From Auriscalpium vulgare (taxonomy: Eukaryota; Basidiomycota; Agaricomycetes; Russulales; Auriscalpiaceae), in NCBI GenBank assembly GCA_019915015.1, contig JAHBBC010000015.1:620001-684000 (forward strand): 64,000 bases of DNA, given 5' to 3'. This document shows, one piece after another, positions 12,246 to 24,579 of this stretch. A program made the translations under genes and the position numbers. How positions within the stretch are numbered: position 1 is the first letter of the stretch; every line of letters starts with the position of its first letter. Under the pieces are notes generated by a model. The model saw nothing but the letters and a program-made list of their open reading frames with translations. It was not told the origin of the DNA and searched no databases.

Positions 12246-13102
12246 GCCGGGTAGACCTTGGGTTTGAACAAATGAGCGGTAGTAGCGTTGAACTGAGGCG
12301 TGTTTCGTCAGTGGATTCACTGCCCGGAGACGGAGACTGACCAGAGTTGATTGACTGGGAACGAGCGTTGGGTGCGCGGAAGGGCATGAGGGTAACACTG
12401 ATCCGAGCCTCCGTCGAATCTCGGGGTCTGTGTGGAGGACCCCGTGCATACCCTCCCTGCAGATCATTCGCCGGTTGACCTCCTGTGTTTGCTCAGTGCG
12501 GTGGGTTCAAATGGTGCAGCCTTTCAACCTTTCAACTCTGAGGGGCTCGGCGTGTGGCACGCGCTTCTCTGGCACAATGTATGCATAGACACATCGACGA
12601 TGGTACAGCGTCACTTCGAAGTTCGAGAGAGCTCTTGGTTGTAACTTCTGTGTTGGGTTGACTATACTATGGTGTCCTAGTGCCAAGAATATTTATTCTG
12701 TGTCGACGTCCGCAAGTGCTGAGGCAGAGAAGCGACACGTTTCGTCGACTTTGCATTATATTAGTCGATCTGCTCTCATCTAGACCGTGATCGCCGTGGT
12801 CTCAAGCCTGCATACTACTCAACATATGCGCATGGCAAGTCGGACCGAGCAAGCCTCCGTGTCTGGCCTCTCTTGCAGCGTTAAAATCCAGGATTATTAC
12901 GGGCCAGTGCTGTGCGAGATTTTGATGGCCTCGAGTGTTTTTTGATGCAAACAGCGAGCGCATCAAACGGCAGGTGATGAAAGAGCGAGAGGGGATGCTA
13001 TATACCGAACGTTCACACGGTGGCCCGCCACGTCGCTCTTCCCACAACATCCACGACCGCTCACGCCCACTCTCCTCCTACGTTCCTTCCCGCCATTCCG
13101 CC
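12246..13102. other. Divergent promoter region
   Basis: Lies between the start codons of the coiled-coil gene (-) and the SURF4 gene (+). Short open frames here are not convincing. A TATA element for the SURF4 gene is listed separately. Confidence 0.6.
12999..13004 (+). promoter_or_regulatory. TATA box of SURF4 gene
   Basis: TATATA about 100 bp upstream of the SURF4 ATG at 13103. Confidence 0.4.
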
Positions 13103-14387
13103 ATGTCCTCTCGCATCAGCATCGCTCGCCCGCAGGGCCCCAGCTACTCGCCCGACCCGCATGGCATAGGCAACTCGCGGCCCTCGTCTGGTTACAGGGC
13201 CGCCGACCCCGACGACCCCCTCGAGAAGATTCGCGCATATAGCAAGCAGATTGAGGACAACGTTGAGATATGGTCCCAGCCGGCACGGCCGCACCTTCCA
13301 GCTGTCGGCCGCTTCCTCATCGTCGTGACGTTCTTGGAGGACTCACTACGAATTGTGACCCAGTGGAGTGACCAGCTGTGGTATCTCCAGAAGTGCGTAG
13401 CACGGCACGGCACTTATCCTCACGACTGTACTGACCCCGACCGTAGGCACCGACACTTCCCATGGGGTATCTCACATACCTTCTTACTTCTCAATGTCAT
13501 TGTGCGTAGCATTTTATCACATCTTTTATATGCGCAAAATCCGAACGCACGCTCTCCCGCAGACCATGCTCGTTGGCTCAGGCGCCGTGATCGCGAAGAA
13601 GCAAACGGAAATTGCAGTCGCAGGGCTGCTTGCCGTCGTGATCATCCAAGGTTTCGGATACGGCCTCATCTTCGACCTCAACTTCTTCCTGCGCAACCTC
13701 AGCGTTATCGGCGGCCTCTTCATGGTCTTCAGCGATGCCATGGTGTCACGAAAGAAGCTTTTCGCCGGGCTGCCTTCGTTGAGCGAGAACGACCGCCGGA
13801 AATAGTGCGTTGGTCTTGCTATGTGTGGTGGATGCGTGTGACTGACGACGCAAGCGCAGCTTCCTGCTTGCTGGCCGCGTTCTCCTTATCTTCCTCTTCC
13901 TGGGCTTTGTTCTGCAGGGCAGCTGGTCATTCGGGCGCATGATCCTGTCGATTGTCGGTCTGGCTGCATGCACGATGGTCGCAGTCGGCTTCAAGGCGAA
14001 GTGGTCCGCGTCATTCCTCGTCATCGTTCTCAGCGTCTTCAACGTTTTCGCGAACAACTGGTGGTCTGTGCACTCCGCGCACCCCGCTCGCGATTTCCTG
14101 AAGTACGTGTCCTATGCTGTGCCACGTCATCACTATGCTGACATGTGATTGGCAGGTACGACTTCTTCCAGACGCTCTGTGAGTATTTCGGTGTTGCACT
14201 CCGTTATCACCTTGGGCATGAGGCAGAATTGATAACTGACGCGCGTGTTTGATTGTCAGCGATTGTCGGAGGCCTGATCCTGCTCGTGAACATGGGCCCT
14301 GGTACGTGTGCCGCTCTTCCTGCAGGAGGCTGTTGCTGACGCACACCAGGTGGTCTCTCCGTTGATGAGAAGAAGAAGAATTTCTAA
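13103..14387 (+). CDS. ERV29: SURF4/Erv29 ER cargo receptor
   Basis: Multi-span membrane protein that packs soluble cargo into COPII vesicles at the ER. The N-terminus is a hydrophilic Ser/Pro-rich extension (MSSRISIARPQGPSYSPDPH), then the family core begins: DPLEKIRAYSKQIEDNVEIW, RFLIVVTFLEDSLRIVTQW, QLWYLQK. Hydrophobic spans follow: LLAVVIIQGFGYGLIFDLNF, NLSVIGGLFMVFSD, FLLAGRVLLIFLFLGFVLQG and LSIVGLAACTMVAVGFKAKW. The late NNWW motif is typical of SURF4. Several small exons end with GGLSVDEKKKNF-stop, so the last four residues KKNF form a KKXX dilysine ER-retrieval signal. All hallmark regions are present in frame after splicing. Confidence 0.93.
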
Positions 14388-15237
14388 AATCATGCGATGC
14401 GTGGATGTCATCGCGAGAGCGAGAGGAAGCTCAGAGTGGGGGCATGCGGCGTCAGTGTTCTGTAGATCCAGACAAACTATTTATGAGCAGTGAGTGTATG
14501 TGACATCCAAAGATCCGCAGGGATGACTGCCTCCCTCCTCCCGCTCCTACGACCACATGTCTGCAATGTCTCCGTCCAGCATGCGGCGTGATTGGAGAGA
14601 TTTAAATTCTTTCGAACGCGTAAGCAACCAGGCCAGGGTCATGTACCCGGCTTCGGGGCAGTCCCAGTCTGTCAGTCCGGCGTTCATTGACTCGACCCAT
14701 TAGCAATCCGCAGGTACACCGCTCTATTCCGATTGGGCCGATGCAGGCTCCGTTGAGCTGGTTGTACCCTCGCCAATCATTACCTCGCGACTCGCGCCAA
14801 CGCTCCCAAGTCAGTGTCCCTTCCGCGCGTTGCGGTATCCCACCATGACCGAATATACCGTCCTAGGACGCTCTCGTCGTAGCACGTCGCTTCGACCAGA
14901 GGAATTGAGTGGCGCCAGGCCTGTTGGAACAATTACCCCGCTCCGTATTCCGATGCCAGCATCCGCCAACTTCGAATCTCTCATTTCTGATGGTATGCAA
15001 GTACAGCATTACGCTCGTATTGGCCACCGGCAAGTACGGAGATTCGACACAAAAGGTGCCGCCTCTCGGCCTGCGCTGTTTCGCACTCCGTGCACCCCAC
15101 GAGGCCAGAATGGAGGCCGTCGCGCTGGCTCTGGGCTGGCAATTAATCGTTTGCGCACGCAGACAAGACCCGATCCAGCGTGCGATCGGGCCAAGGCGCT
15201 GGTGGCGGCACTGCGAGCCTCGTGCCAAATCCAAGTC

Positions 15238-15261
15238 CGACGACGCCGACGCCGACGCCGG
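15238..15261. repeat. GCCGAC microsatellite
   Basis: Three to four copies of a GACGCC/GCCGAC hexamer (CGACGACGCCGACGCCGACG and flank). It accounts for the Arg-rich appearance of all frames crossing it. Confidence 0.7.
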
Positions 15262-15610
15262 ATGATCTTGCGACCCCCAGCTGAGTCCCCGTCCCGCGAT
15301 CTTGCGCAGGCGATTGGCGTCGATGCTGGTGCGCGGGAGTTGCTTTCCGCCCTGGCGTCGGCGCAAGATCGCGCTCCGTGCCAGCACCACGTAAGTATGT
15401 GCGGGACGAGGTGCGCTTGGCGTTCATTTTGCCTCAAAATCATGACTTTCGATCCAGGCTCCTGCGAATGGTGCATAGCATTCGGCCGCCGCCAATTCGT
15501 ACGACTGCTTACGTCTCTTTAGGTCGACACAGGCCGACACATCGCATACCCTTCGAGTAACTTTTAGAGACTGCGGACGCCGACCAGTGTTAGCTCGTCG
15601 GTGCTTACCG

Positions 15611-15650
15611 AGGCGATGGTAATAAAGTTCACATAAAGTTCTCATCGCCT
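15611..15650. repeat. Inverted repeat with internal direct repeat
   Basis: AGGCGATG (15611-15618) and its exact reverse complement CATCGCCT (15643-15650) enclose a 24-nt loop. The loop contains ATAAAGTTC twice in direct orientation. It could form a hairpin in RNA or be a protein-binding site; no function is assigned. Confidence 0.6.
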
Positions 15651-17997
15651 AGCTGCCCGTCGCCCTGCTAATATATAGGCAGCCTCATCTTACCCGAACT
15701 TAATTACGCATGTGCTCAAAATCGCGGCTAACGCGGCAGATCTAATAGATTCACCTCACTCGGATCTGGTGAGCCTCCGGGCCACTGTACTGCACAATCA
15801 ACAGCATACCTTGCTGATCTCGGTGAAATGCCTCGGTCTCCTGTCGTAACGCATGCTGAACTCTCACAGGCGCCCTTGCCACCATCTGGTCTGGCTCGAT
15901 TTTCCCTCGTGCTACCGTCCAGGAACCAGAGCCGAGTGAGTCAACCGTACATAATCTGTAACAGCGCGCGGTGACAGCGACACCGTGCTCTCCGTCGGTT
16001 TGTCCGTTGAACAATGTCACGGACTACGGGGACCTACCGCACTGACTGCGCGCTCTCCTTCTAGATCTTACCTAGATCTCCCCGGCCATCGAGGGGTCTC
16101 ATGGCAATCAGCGTATGGCGCAAACTATCGCGAACGAAGGTTTCGTGAGCACTGAGCTTTCGCTTGTAATTCAGCCAAAACTTGTGCTGCCCCATGTCGC
16201 CCTGCCCCCCGTCGCCCCAGGCTTTTTTTCCAGGGCCATACCTACCCTCAAGAGCCCTGCCTTAAGCCCCACATGTCTCTCCGTCGACACAGCCATGTTC
16301 TCGTAGGCGGTAAGCGACCCATTTCAAGTCTTGCAGTCCTCACTGTCATCTTGCTGAGCACATAGTTCCGGCCGCTTGGCAGGTTTATGTTTCTGAGGGC
16401 TCCGACTTTCCATTGGCGCGAAGACGTCCGCAAGAGGTTACAAGGTCCAGTTTCCCTCGAAATTTTATCTCGCTAACCTGCAATGGCTGGTGGACTTGCA
16501 TCTACCATCAGAAAACGCTCGCAAATGGGCGGAAGATGCTGTCGGCTCGCGGCGGGTCCAAAGGTGTGGGACACAGTTCACTCATCCAGCGATTCTTTTC
16601 ATAGACCACGGGTAGCAGGGCTTCAGCGCGCACCAAAGAAGAACAAGTGGCGGGATTCTCTGTCGTCGTCCTAATTCTTTCTTCTGTGTCGCACTCCACA
16701 TGTGCTCGTCGCGCACGAGACGCAGGGCCATACGCGCCGCCGCTATGCAGGACCGCCTTCGCCCGGTAAGGCATATCTGGCCGTTGCCCTTTTGCAACGG
16801 CGGACCGGCATTTGTTCTGCCGCTCGATTCATTGTGCCCCGAATGTGGAATGCTGCAGACGCCCGCCGTGTTCTTGCTGCCGTCTGCTGCTGCATAAGCG
16901 CTCTTCCCAGCCGACATATCCCCTGCCCCTCACGCCAGACTTACCCTTCTAGTTCTACAGATCCATTCCGGCGCTCGTCTGTAATGCTAGGATGCTGCGT
17001 TCCCAATGGCCCGATGTCCGTGCTGATCCGACGGGCCTCCTCCATCTGTCTGTGTTTGGGCTGCGGATGGGATTACTCTGCGTCCGGAAACTCGCATCGC
17101 GTGTCTCAGATCTGCAGGCGACAACAAGACTGTAGGCGCCTGTGTGCAACACAACGGCAGGGCCAGAACCTCCTGTCGTGTCCGGGACGTCTTCCCCAGG
17201 GACGTCAGAATGCGACCCCGGCCCGGGGGGCGCGCCGTTTCGACAGGTCTCCAGAGTGCTCGTATGGTCCAGCTTGCGCACCGGGTCATCCTTGAGACGC
17301 CTAGGGATGATGAGCGTTTATGCTTACCGCGAAAGCGGCTGCGCTGGCGCGTGTTTCAGCCCGGTCGTCTGGAGTATGCCCGTCAGGCTGTGGTCAGCCC
17401 CGTGCAGAGCTGACGATAGACATATGTGGATAGATGCAAAGGAGACAGTGTTTCATTCGGACGCCCCAGTACAATGTCCTCCGCATAGCGTACGGGTACC
17501 TATAAAAATTGTGAAGTACTTCGACGGTCCTTTGATAAAAAGTGGCGTGGTATACAGATAGCAGGGGGTGAGAAGAACATGGGCAACGCACAAAAGGGCT
17601 GCGGCGATACATAGGACACGGTGCTGCTAGGATCGCCGGGGCGGCGTTGGTCGTGATTAACAATACAAACAATAAAAGGGTATCTCGAGCGGCGAGAACA
17701 TTTGGGTTTGCGGCATACATACGCTAAGCAGCACCGCCTGAAATGGAGAGAAAAGCACACAGAGTTCTGGCTCGGAAACACACCGGTGTGCACCGGTCCA
17801 CGTACGCCTTGTCGGCCAGCGCCAAAGGCTGAGTCGGAATCTTGGAACAGGCACGAGTGCTAGGACAGCCTGGTCAAGACAAGGCCCCTGCCAATGATTG
17901 CCTCCAGGCTCCGAAGGGGACGAGCGCCCCACGCCGTGCGGAGCTCGTTACGAAGGTCGGGCGGGCGGGGAGCCGAATGCGAAGGCTGTCCGAGACC

Positions 17998-19370
17998 CTA
18001 GGCGCGATAGTGATGCGGGGTGGAGCTGCGCGACGCTTCCGCAGAGAATGAAGGGCGGTACGCCCCTGCGCGGTCGAAATCCCCGCTTGTGCTGCCTCTG
18101 AGGCTCCCGCTGGGGCTTTCTGAGCGGCTCTCGGAAGAGAGGCGCTCGATGCCCGCCGCCCGTGGCGAAGCGAACTGCTGGAGCACCCGCTCGTCGGCCG
18201 GGTCTCTCCGCGGCGGGGGGATGTTTTCTAGGTACTCCAGGGGCACCAGGGACGGCAGCTGCCGTGCGGGTGGCGGAGGGGGATGCGAGTACGACAGGGA
18301 GGACTGCGAGCGGTGGTGGGCGTACGTGGGTGGTGCGGGAGGGGATGCGACTGGCGCGCCGTAGTGGGGCGGGGGCTGGGGCGGGGAGATTTGAGACGTG
18401 CTCTGGACCGGATACTCCGGCCTGAACGTCGGCGTTTGTCGAGGGGGAACTGCATAAGTCTCCGAGTGCGACATCACCGCAGAGCTGTGTGAAGTGTCGT
18501 GATTCGTAGATGGAAATATTGTGTAAAGCGCGCCTGAGCTTGGGGAGGGTGCAAAGCTCTGATCGGGGCCAACGAGCTTCCCCGCCACGCTGCGCTTGAT
18601 GTCCTCTCGCTTGCCTTTGATCGCTCTTGCGCTTCGGAATAGGCCGTCAGGTACTGTGATTCGCCCGACATTTGGGACGTCGTCCACCATGCCCAGGCTG
18701 TCAATGGTTCTTTGATTGAAGTACGCGGCTAGAGGCAGGGTCAGCGAGGAGGTGATAGGAAAGCGAAAAGACTGACTCAAGTGCCACTTCCTGGTGATGT
18801 CCTGTGCTTGGTCTTCAGGCAATGTCACGTATACGCTGTATGTCTGTTTGATGAGCTTGTCGCTTTCATGTAGTGGCGCAGGTGCTTTTCTGGTAGGGGG
18901 ATCAGACAGGGAGAGCAAAGAACGCGGGCAAGAAAACGCACCCGGCGCTGCTGGACGAACGGTCGTTTGGTTGCGCGTCCCTTTGATAGTAAAACAAAAA
19001 TTCCTGCAAAGAGACAAAGGTCAAGGGAGAGAACGCGGAGAAGGGGGCGGCAGCTCACATCTCTGATGCGTGAGGGTCCCCAGGACATGCCGTCCGTCCT
19101 GCGTCGGCGTGAGCGGGCATAACGAGATGAGGAGCGGAGGACGTACCAGCGCTCCATGGTCAGGCCGCCCGAGTCTGACGTCGTCGCGCTGCGATCCTCC
19201 CAGACGTAAACGTTCCCGGAGCGGATGGACTTGCGCTCGTCGGCGTCGAGACGTCTAGTGAGGAGGGTGAGGGCGTTCCTGGCGACGCCGAAGAAAACTT
19301 GGAGGGCGTCCTGGGCGGTGCGAATGCGGACGTTTTGAAGGGTGGGCTGCTGCATGTAGTTGGGGGACAT
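17998..19370 (-). CDS. Gti1/Pac2 (WOPR-domain) transcription regulator
   Basis: Member of the Wor1/Ryp1/Gti1/Pac2 family of fungal DNA-binding regulators of morphology and development. The start MSPNYMQQPTLQNVRIRT leads straight into the first WOPR half: LTRRLDADERKSIRSG, VYVWEDR, GLTMERW, then after an intron DGMSWGPSRIRD and, after another, EFLFYYQRD. The second half follows: LIKQTYSVYVTLPED, ITRKWHLTAYFNQRTIDSL, PDGLFRSARAIKGKREDIK. The rest is a Pro/Ser/His-rich region with SYSHPPPPPARQLP and many Ser-Arg pairs, ending STPHHYRA-stop at 17998. An in-frame ATG 63 bp further upstream is a less likely start. Four introns interrupt the WOPR domain at GT...AG sites. Target genes cannot be inferred. 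The gene is flanked 3' by an unusually long gene-poor stretch. Confidence 0.93.
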
Positions 19371-20094
19371 TGTGGGCGGGGCGGGGGGAGGGGGGAGAGG
19401 GGCGGAAATGGAGAAGGGGAGGTTGCATGGCACCGAGGGTGGAATAAGTATGTCGGGCCGCCGTCAGTTCTCCCTTGGCCAGGGACAAAAAAGGTTCCGG
19501 GCCTAAGAAGCTTATATTTGACTTTCTAAAAGGCTTGCCGTATCGAGACGGGTTGAAATTAAGACGATCCGGTTCTTGGAAGATGCAGAAGGGGCAACCG
19601 ACTTCCCAGGATCAAACGTGTGTTCGCCGCCTCCCGAGACCTGGCTGCGCTCCCCGCGTGCACCTCTTAAGGTTTCGCCTTTCGCCGCACCTCGTCGCCA
19701 GCGGCCGCCTGCTGTCCACCAGCCCGCAGGAGCGTACGGCGAGGGCCACCGCCCGCGGCCGCGTTCCTTTCGGCACCCTCAAACGGCCAGCCGCATCCAG
19801 CGATCTCAGCCAAAGAGACAGATCCGATGCGGCTGCGAGAATAGGCGCACTCGAATCTAGGATCGTTTGCTTCCGTTATGCGTTGCCAGCACCTCGTCCC
19901 AATATTACTTCATCCCCCCCGGTCCTTCGCCCTCCGTTTCCCGCGGTATCACATGCCCTCCAGCTAACCTCAATTATCCTTCGCGACGGCGGAGACACGG
20001 ACGTATCACGGACGAGTCAGTGGTGACGCGGTTATTGTCAGATCCAGCGGGCACATACAGCAAGTATGTAACCGTTGACAATAGCACCCCAGCA
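19371..20094. other. Upstream region of the WOPR gene
   Basis: About 720 bp between the DNAJC11-like stop codon and the WOPR start, both on the minus strand, so it should carry the WOPR promoter. It begins with a G-rich/C-rich tract (about 19375-19425). No gene seen. Confidence 0.55.
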
Positions 20095-22519
20095 TTACCC
20101 AACACTCCCAACACGATGATCTGTGGATCGGTTGCCCCGGCAACAAAGCACATGAACAATAGTCCTCGTGGAGGCATCCCGCGGCGACTCACCTTCCAGA
20201 GGGAGCACGACTGGTCGGCAGTCAGGAACTTCCGCATAGTGCTCGCAGCCGTTGAACAGATAACGTATCCGCAGCGACTTGGCGAGCGTCGGCGCCGGGT
20301 CATAGAACCCTTGCAGTCCAGACTGTCATCCTCGACAATCAGCGATCACCATCCCGATCAGAACGCTCACGCACCTTTGGTCGGTGCCCTGAGATATAAA
20401 GTTGGCTCTTGTGCACGAGGGCTTGCATGGGAATGGTGACGTCGATGATCAGATCTCTAGCCTCGGGATCCGGATCCGTGGGTCCATAAGTAGCTTCGGA
20501 AATGACGAGACCTGCATCGTGGTCGATATGATGGGCACGGCCGTGAATAGGCGCCTCGTCGCAACCACGCACCTTCTTTGGCCTTCTCCGCAAGCGTGTG
20601 CTTGCGCGCCGTCTCTTTGAGGAGAGCTACGGTCTCTTCCACCTCGCGACGAATCTCGGTACGTTCCTGCTGCAGTGCCTTACGAGCGTCACGGATAAAT
20701 CTAGGCAGAACCCCCGCATGAGCCGATCGAATAGGTAAAGAGGACATAATAAACGCGAAGGACCCACGCGATCCGTTCTCGTCGCCGGCGCGGCTTGAGG
20801 ATGAAATGATATGCAAGGGCAAAGGCAGTCGAGGGTAGTGCTGCCGTAAATAACGCCAGCGATGCGTCGTACTCGTCGGCAAGTGTCACTGGGACTATAA
20901 ACTGTTGGCCGAGGTACAGCAGTCTGGAAAGGTTTGCCCATCAGTAAGTAAACGGAGATGAATAAGCCGGCGCGTACTCTACCCGAAGCTCGACTCCCGC
21001 GGCGTTTATACTAATCAAGGTCGTTACGCCACCCTGCTCGTCGCCCCATGTGCCAGACAGCACCCCAGCTAAGCCATTCCATCCGAGCTGGATTCCGACA
21101 GAGGCTTGCGCCGTCAGCTCTGAGAGAACTACACCCCACTCGGCTCGGAGACTTGATGCTACACCGGACAATGTCGCCCCATATGTCGAATGAATGACTC
21201 CGGCACCAAACCCAGACGACGATCCAAGTGATGACCGAGACCTTTCGTTATCCGGCATCCCATCTAAAGGGTCGGGAGCAGTAGTGAATGGCGTAGGGGA
21301 CATGATACTGATGGAGAGGTAGGGTTGTGTGCCGGTGTGCAGGGATATGAGGCCGTGCGTCAGCGAATCGCGGAACAGGCGCCGTGAGTAGGACAGCGTG
21401 CAAGGCGGAGGTATCGCACGGAAGGAAGGTAGCAATGTGGTTTGTACGGCGACTGTATTCGCCGGGTCCATGTACGTAGACTTGACCGTCAAGCTACGAG
21501 CGCCGAGAAGTGATGCCGCCAACTGGAGCTTCTCAGCAACGAACGACAGCGAGCGAAAGACGAAATTTTACGCACGGCGAAGTTGAGACGAGGAGAGTAT
21601 TGGTGTCGGACTGTGCCAATAATGCCGCCGTGACCCCCAGCGCGACGAAGACCGGCTGGACTCCCCTGGGTGATAGTATTGCTTAAAATCAATTTCGTCT
21701 TCGCATTGACTTCTTTCTACGGGCACGTCAACGTCCACGCCCCTTATTCCGACAGATTCTCGGCACGCACCTGTATAGAGTGCCGTACAGAGAAGCCAGT
21801 GAGCCCCACATCCTGCAACCTAGCCGGCAAGCTTTGCGCCCAGGTTTCGCCAGGCTTGCGGTAATCCGCATCGAATAATGCGCTCACGTCAAGACCCATA
21901 ACCACACGGCCTTTCGGGCGAATGGTGTCTTCAAGCTCCTGCCTTCTTCGATCATTTCGGGCAGCACCGAGAACTTCCTTGAGCTAAATGAGAGGATATA
22001 AGGATGGTCGAGAACGCAAAAGGCAAGACGACGAACCTCGCTGCTCGATTTTGAGCGAAGCTCCGGTGGCCACTTTAGGTTCAGTCCGTCGTAGCCATGA
22101 ATGTCGTATACGGTGCTGTCCGAGCGTTCGGTAAATGATCAAAACTATGACAGCGCGCGGCGCACCGTGCAAATGGATCGGACAAGACTAGGACAACAAC
22201 CAAATGAGTCGTTGTGCGCTTTGCTAGGACGCGTACGTACCTTCATATGCCTTCTGGATCTCCAGGAAACGCTTAGACGCAGTTCCTTTCGTGCGGTCGT
22301 CGTGCTGCTTGTCCGGATGAAATAACACGGAGAGGCTTCTGTACCGCTCTCTTATCTCATGGTCGGACGCTGTAGAGGGGAGATTGAGTACTGTACTGAG
22401 ATTCGATACTCAGTAAACGATAGGAGCATTAGCTGCCGAAGCACTCACTAGAGGAAGTCTTTTTCTCGGAAAGGAGCGTCGGCAGCGCTGATGATGCTTC
22501 CGTTCTCCGGGATACTCAT
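20095..22519 (-). CDS. DNAJC11-like mitochondrial J-domain protein
   Basis: J-protein of the DNAJC11 type (J-domain plus C-terminal DUF3395), known in animals to associate with mitochondrial cristae-organising complexes. Start MSIPENGSIISAADAPFREK (ATG 22517-22519), then after an intron TVLNLPSTASDHEIRERYRS and LFHPDKQHDDRTKGTASKRF with the essential HPD motif (about 22300). Then follow KAYE, YDIHGYDGLNLKWPPELRSK and GRVVMGLDVSALFDADYRKP, a Gly-rich beta-barrel-like middle (WGVVLSELTAQASVGIQLGW), RRRRERIAWVLRVYYVL, RKALQQERTEIRREVEE, and the DUF3395 end (GFYDPAPTLAKSLRIRYLFN, HYAEVPD, VVLPLE). The final exon splices at about 20165/20109 and ends EDHRVGSVG-stop. Orthology is clear; details of its role here are inferred. 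Confidence 0.9.
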
Positions 22520-24579
22520 GCAAAATGAGGTCGACAAGCCAGTGTTCCGCTAAACAATTGAGCCAAAGGCAGAGACCAAAATGAGTTCAACGTCGAGTGA
22601 CCGAACAACGTTGAAGAGCAACGCGAGGCGTCTGTCCAGTGTCGGCGCGACAGCCGTGCACGTGCCGCGTGGCTTTGCCTACAAATGCGGCGTCCCGGGC
22701 CGCAGATTTGAGCGGACGGCGGAGATGCGCCGACGGCCAGATATTTACGCCGAAGTGCTGGCGCTTATTCTTGTCGAGTCAACACCGCGACGTTCAATGA
22801 ACCAGCTCACTAGAGGCTGGCTCTTCCTCTTGCTGGGGCCTGTCCTCGGTCAACTCTTGCCGGCTCTTTTGTTTTGCCCGGTCTATTGCAGTCTTCTGGA
22901 TCCCAGCATCTCTGACTCGCGAGGCTCATAGATGTGTCACTTCGCAGGCCGTAGCGCAGTGGACGCTGCTCAAGCCACAGTTGCCCTCTTATCACGCTGG
23001 CCGGCTGACCTACCTAATCCTCTCTCCTCCACTCATCAACAACTCGCTTTAGACTCCTAGTAATCATCCCTTTATCGTCCTGGAAGTGCGCTGCCCAATT
23101 GTCGGCGGCTTCCGATGGTGTACGCCCCAGAAGCCATCGGCGGAGGGATCCATTGTTCTCCGTTGCGCTTTATGCGGGTCATGCTCGATGCGGGTGAAGA
23201 CTCCGTCTTGGTGGTAGCCATTGACGAGAACAATGTTCACCTTTTCTGATCTCTCGTAAGTTCGTCTAACTAGCCGTCTTCCTCCTGAAGACTCTGTTAG
23301 AAGGTTACTTGGTTCTGGATCCCAGCCGGCCTGACAAAACCCGCTCACAAGAAACGCCCTTGCGCCATGCACTGCCGAATGCACAAATTGCACAAACAAG
23401 ACTAAAATAATTCGCGTTCTATAGTCACCGCATGCATTATTCCACATATGTACGTGAGTTTGACTCGTCGTGTCAAAACAGGCAAGCTCGCCGGGCCTGG
23501 CTCGCTTCCCCTGCACTTCGCAATACGGATTACGCTCCTCCCGAGGAACCCTTCTGTAAGGCGCCGTGTCTATGGACTCGAGCTGCCCAGTCCGTCTCCG
23601 TCTCCGGGGCACTGTTTGGTCCTCTCCGGCAGCGACCGAGATCGATCATCTCCCGAGGTTGCACAGGGACTCACAGGGATCGGAGAAGCTTCTCGCTTCT
23701 CACAGATGGCCATGCGTGCGTTCGCTAAGCACCCCGCTGACCATATGAGGTTCTACCGTCCGTATGCGCGGGCAGGGCGGCGGACGCTTGGCGCCTCAGT
23801 CGGATGCAGGTGCAGTCACTGATCTTATTGCAACCGTGTTTTGATTTCATCCCAGCAGGAGCGACTGCCCTGATGTCTGGGTCCCTCAATACGTGGCTTG
23901 AATGCTCTTCGCATGCCTTCAAGAGGCACATATTGCCATCCATTGATAGTGCCAAGAAACGCCTTCGTTCATGTGTATGTTGTGTTATTCAGTTCTCCTC
24001 CGAGAACGCCGGACCGAGCTTGACAGGACTTGCACGTTTCTGGACATGTCGTGTCAGGGCCGCCCCAGGGAGGTCGATTTCGCTGTGCCTGTGCAACGCT
24101 CGTTCAACGATTCGATGGCTGACTTTTGCTGCTGACACAAGCTGACACGCAGTGATGCCAACCAATATTCCGTCCCTGGTAGATGGTGGATAATTGGGCA
24201 CATTGCAAGTCATTGCGTGCACCGCATCGAATAGTTTTTGCTTTTGATGACAGAGTCAAGGAACGGACGACCGGCAGATTGGAAGCTGGTTCACCCTGAA
24301 TGACGTAGGTGGGCGGTGGCTCGTTCGCTCCGAGTCGACCGTATCTGAAGAAGGAGCGCCGGCATGCGCAAAGCTCTTGATTACTCCAATTGCTCAGACT
24401 CCTAGGATATGTCCGACTGTACTGTACAACAGATCGGGCCGAAGGTTCCAGGTAGTGGTATAAACAACAAGCGCGTTCTCCTTCGAGATGTCCGAAAGCT
24501 ATGACTCAGATCATGACGAATCTATTCGTTCAATAACTTTAAATCCGTCCACCCTCCTCTCTCCCAACGTGAAGCATCT
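22520..24579. other. 2 kb region with coding-like scraps only
   Basis: Lies between the DNAJC11-like start and the cytochrome b561 stop. On the minus strand three short pieces read like protein: WDPEPSNLLTESSGGRRLVR (about 23260-23330), SEAADNWAAHFQDDKGM continuing to a TAG at 23014-23016, and RAKQKSRQELTEDRPQQ (about 22800-22880). They cannot be joined confidently with consensus splice sites and no family is certain. The rest shows nothing recognisable. Confidence 0.4.

Larger units (their letters stand above)
14388..17997. other. 3.6 kb gene-poor convergent intergenic region
   Basis: Lies between the 3' ends of SURF4 (+) and the WOPR regulator (-). Open frames here (the longest about 230 codons from 14830) have Arg-rich or shuffled composition, overlap a GCCGAC microsatellite, and resemble no family. 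Small repeats at 15238 and 15611 are listed separately. A TATATA sequence occurs near 15673. I see no tRNA, no transposase and no terminal repeats. It may hold a non-coding transcript, decayed mobile DNA or an unrecognised gene. Confidence 0.6.

Noticed and set aside
14830..15522. 230-codon plus-strand frame in the 3.6 kb gap
   Set aside because: Crosses a GCCGAC repeat giving an Arg run, lacks any domain, and overlaps equally long frames on both strands.
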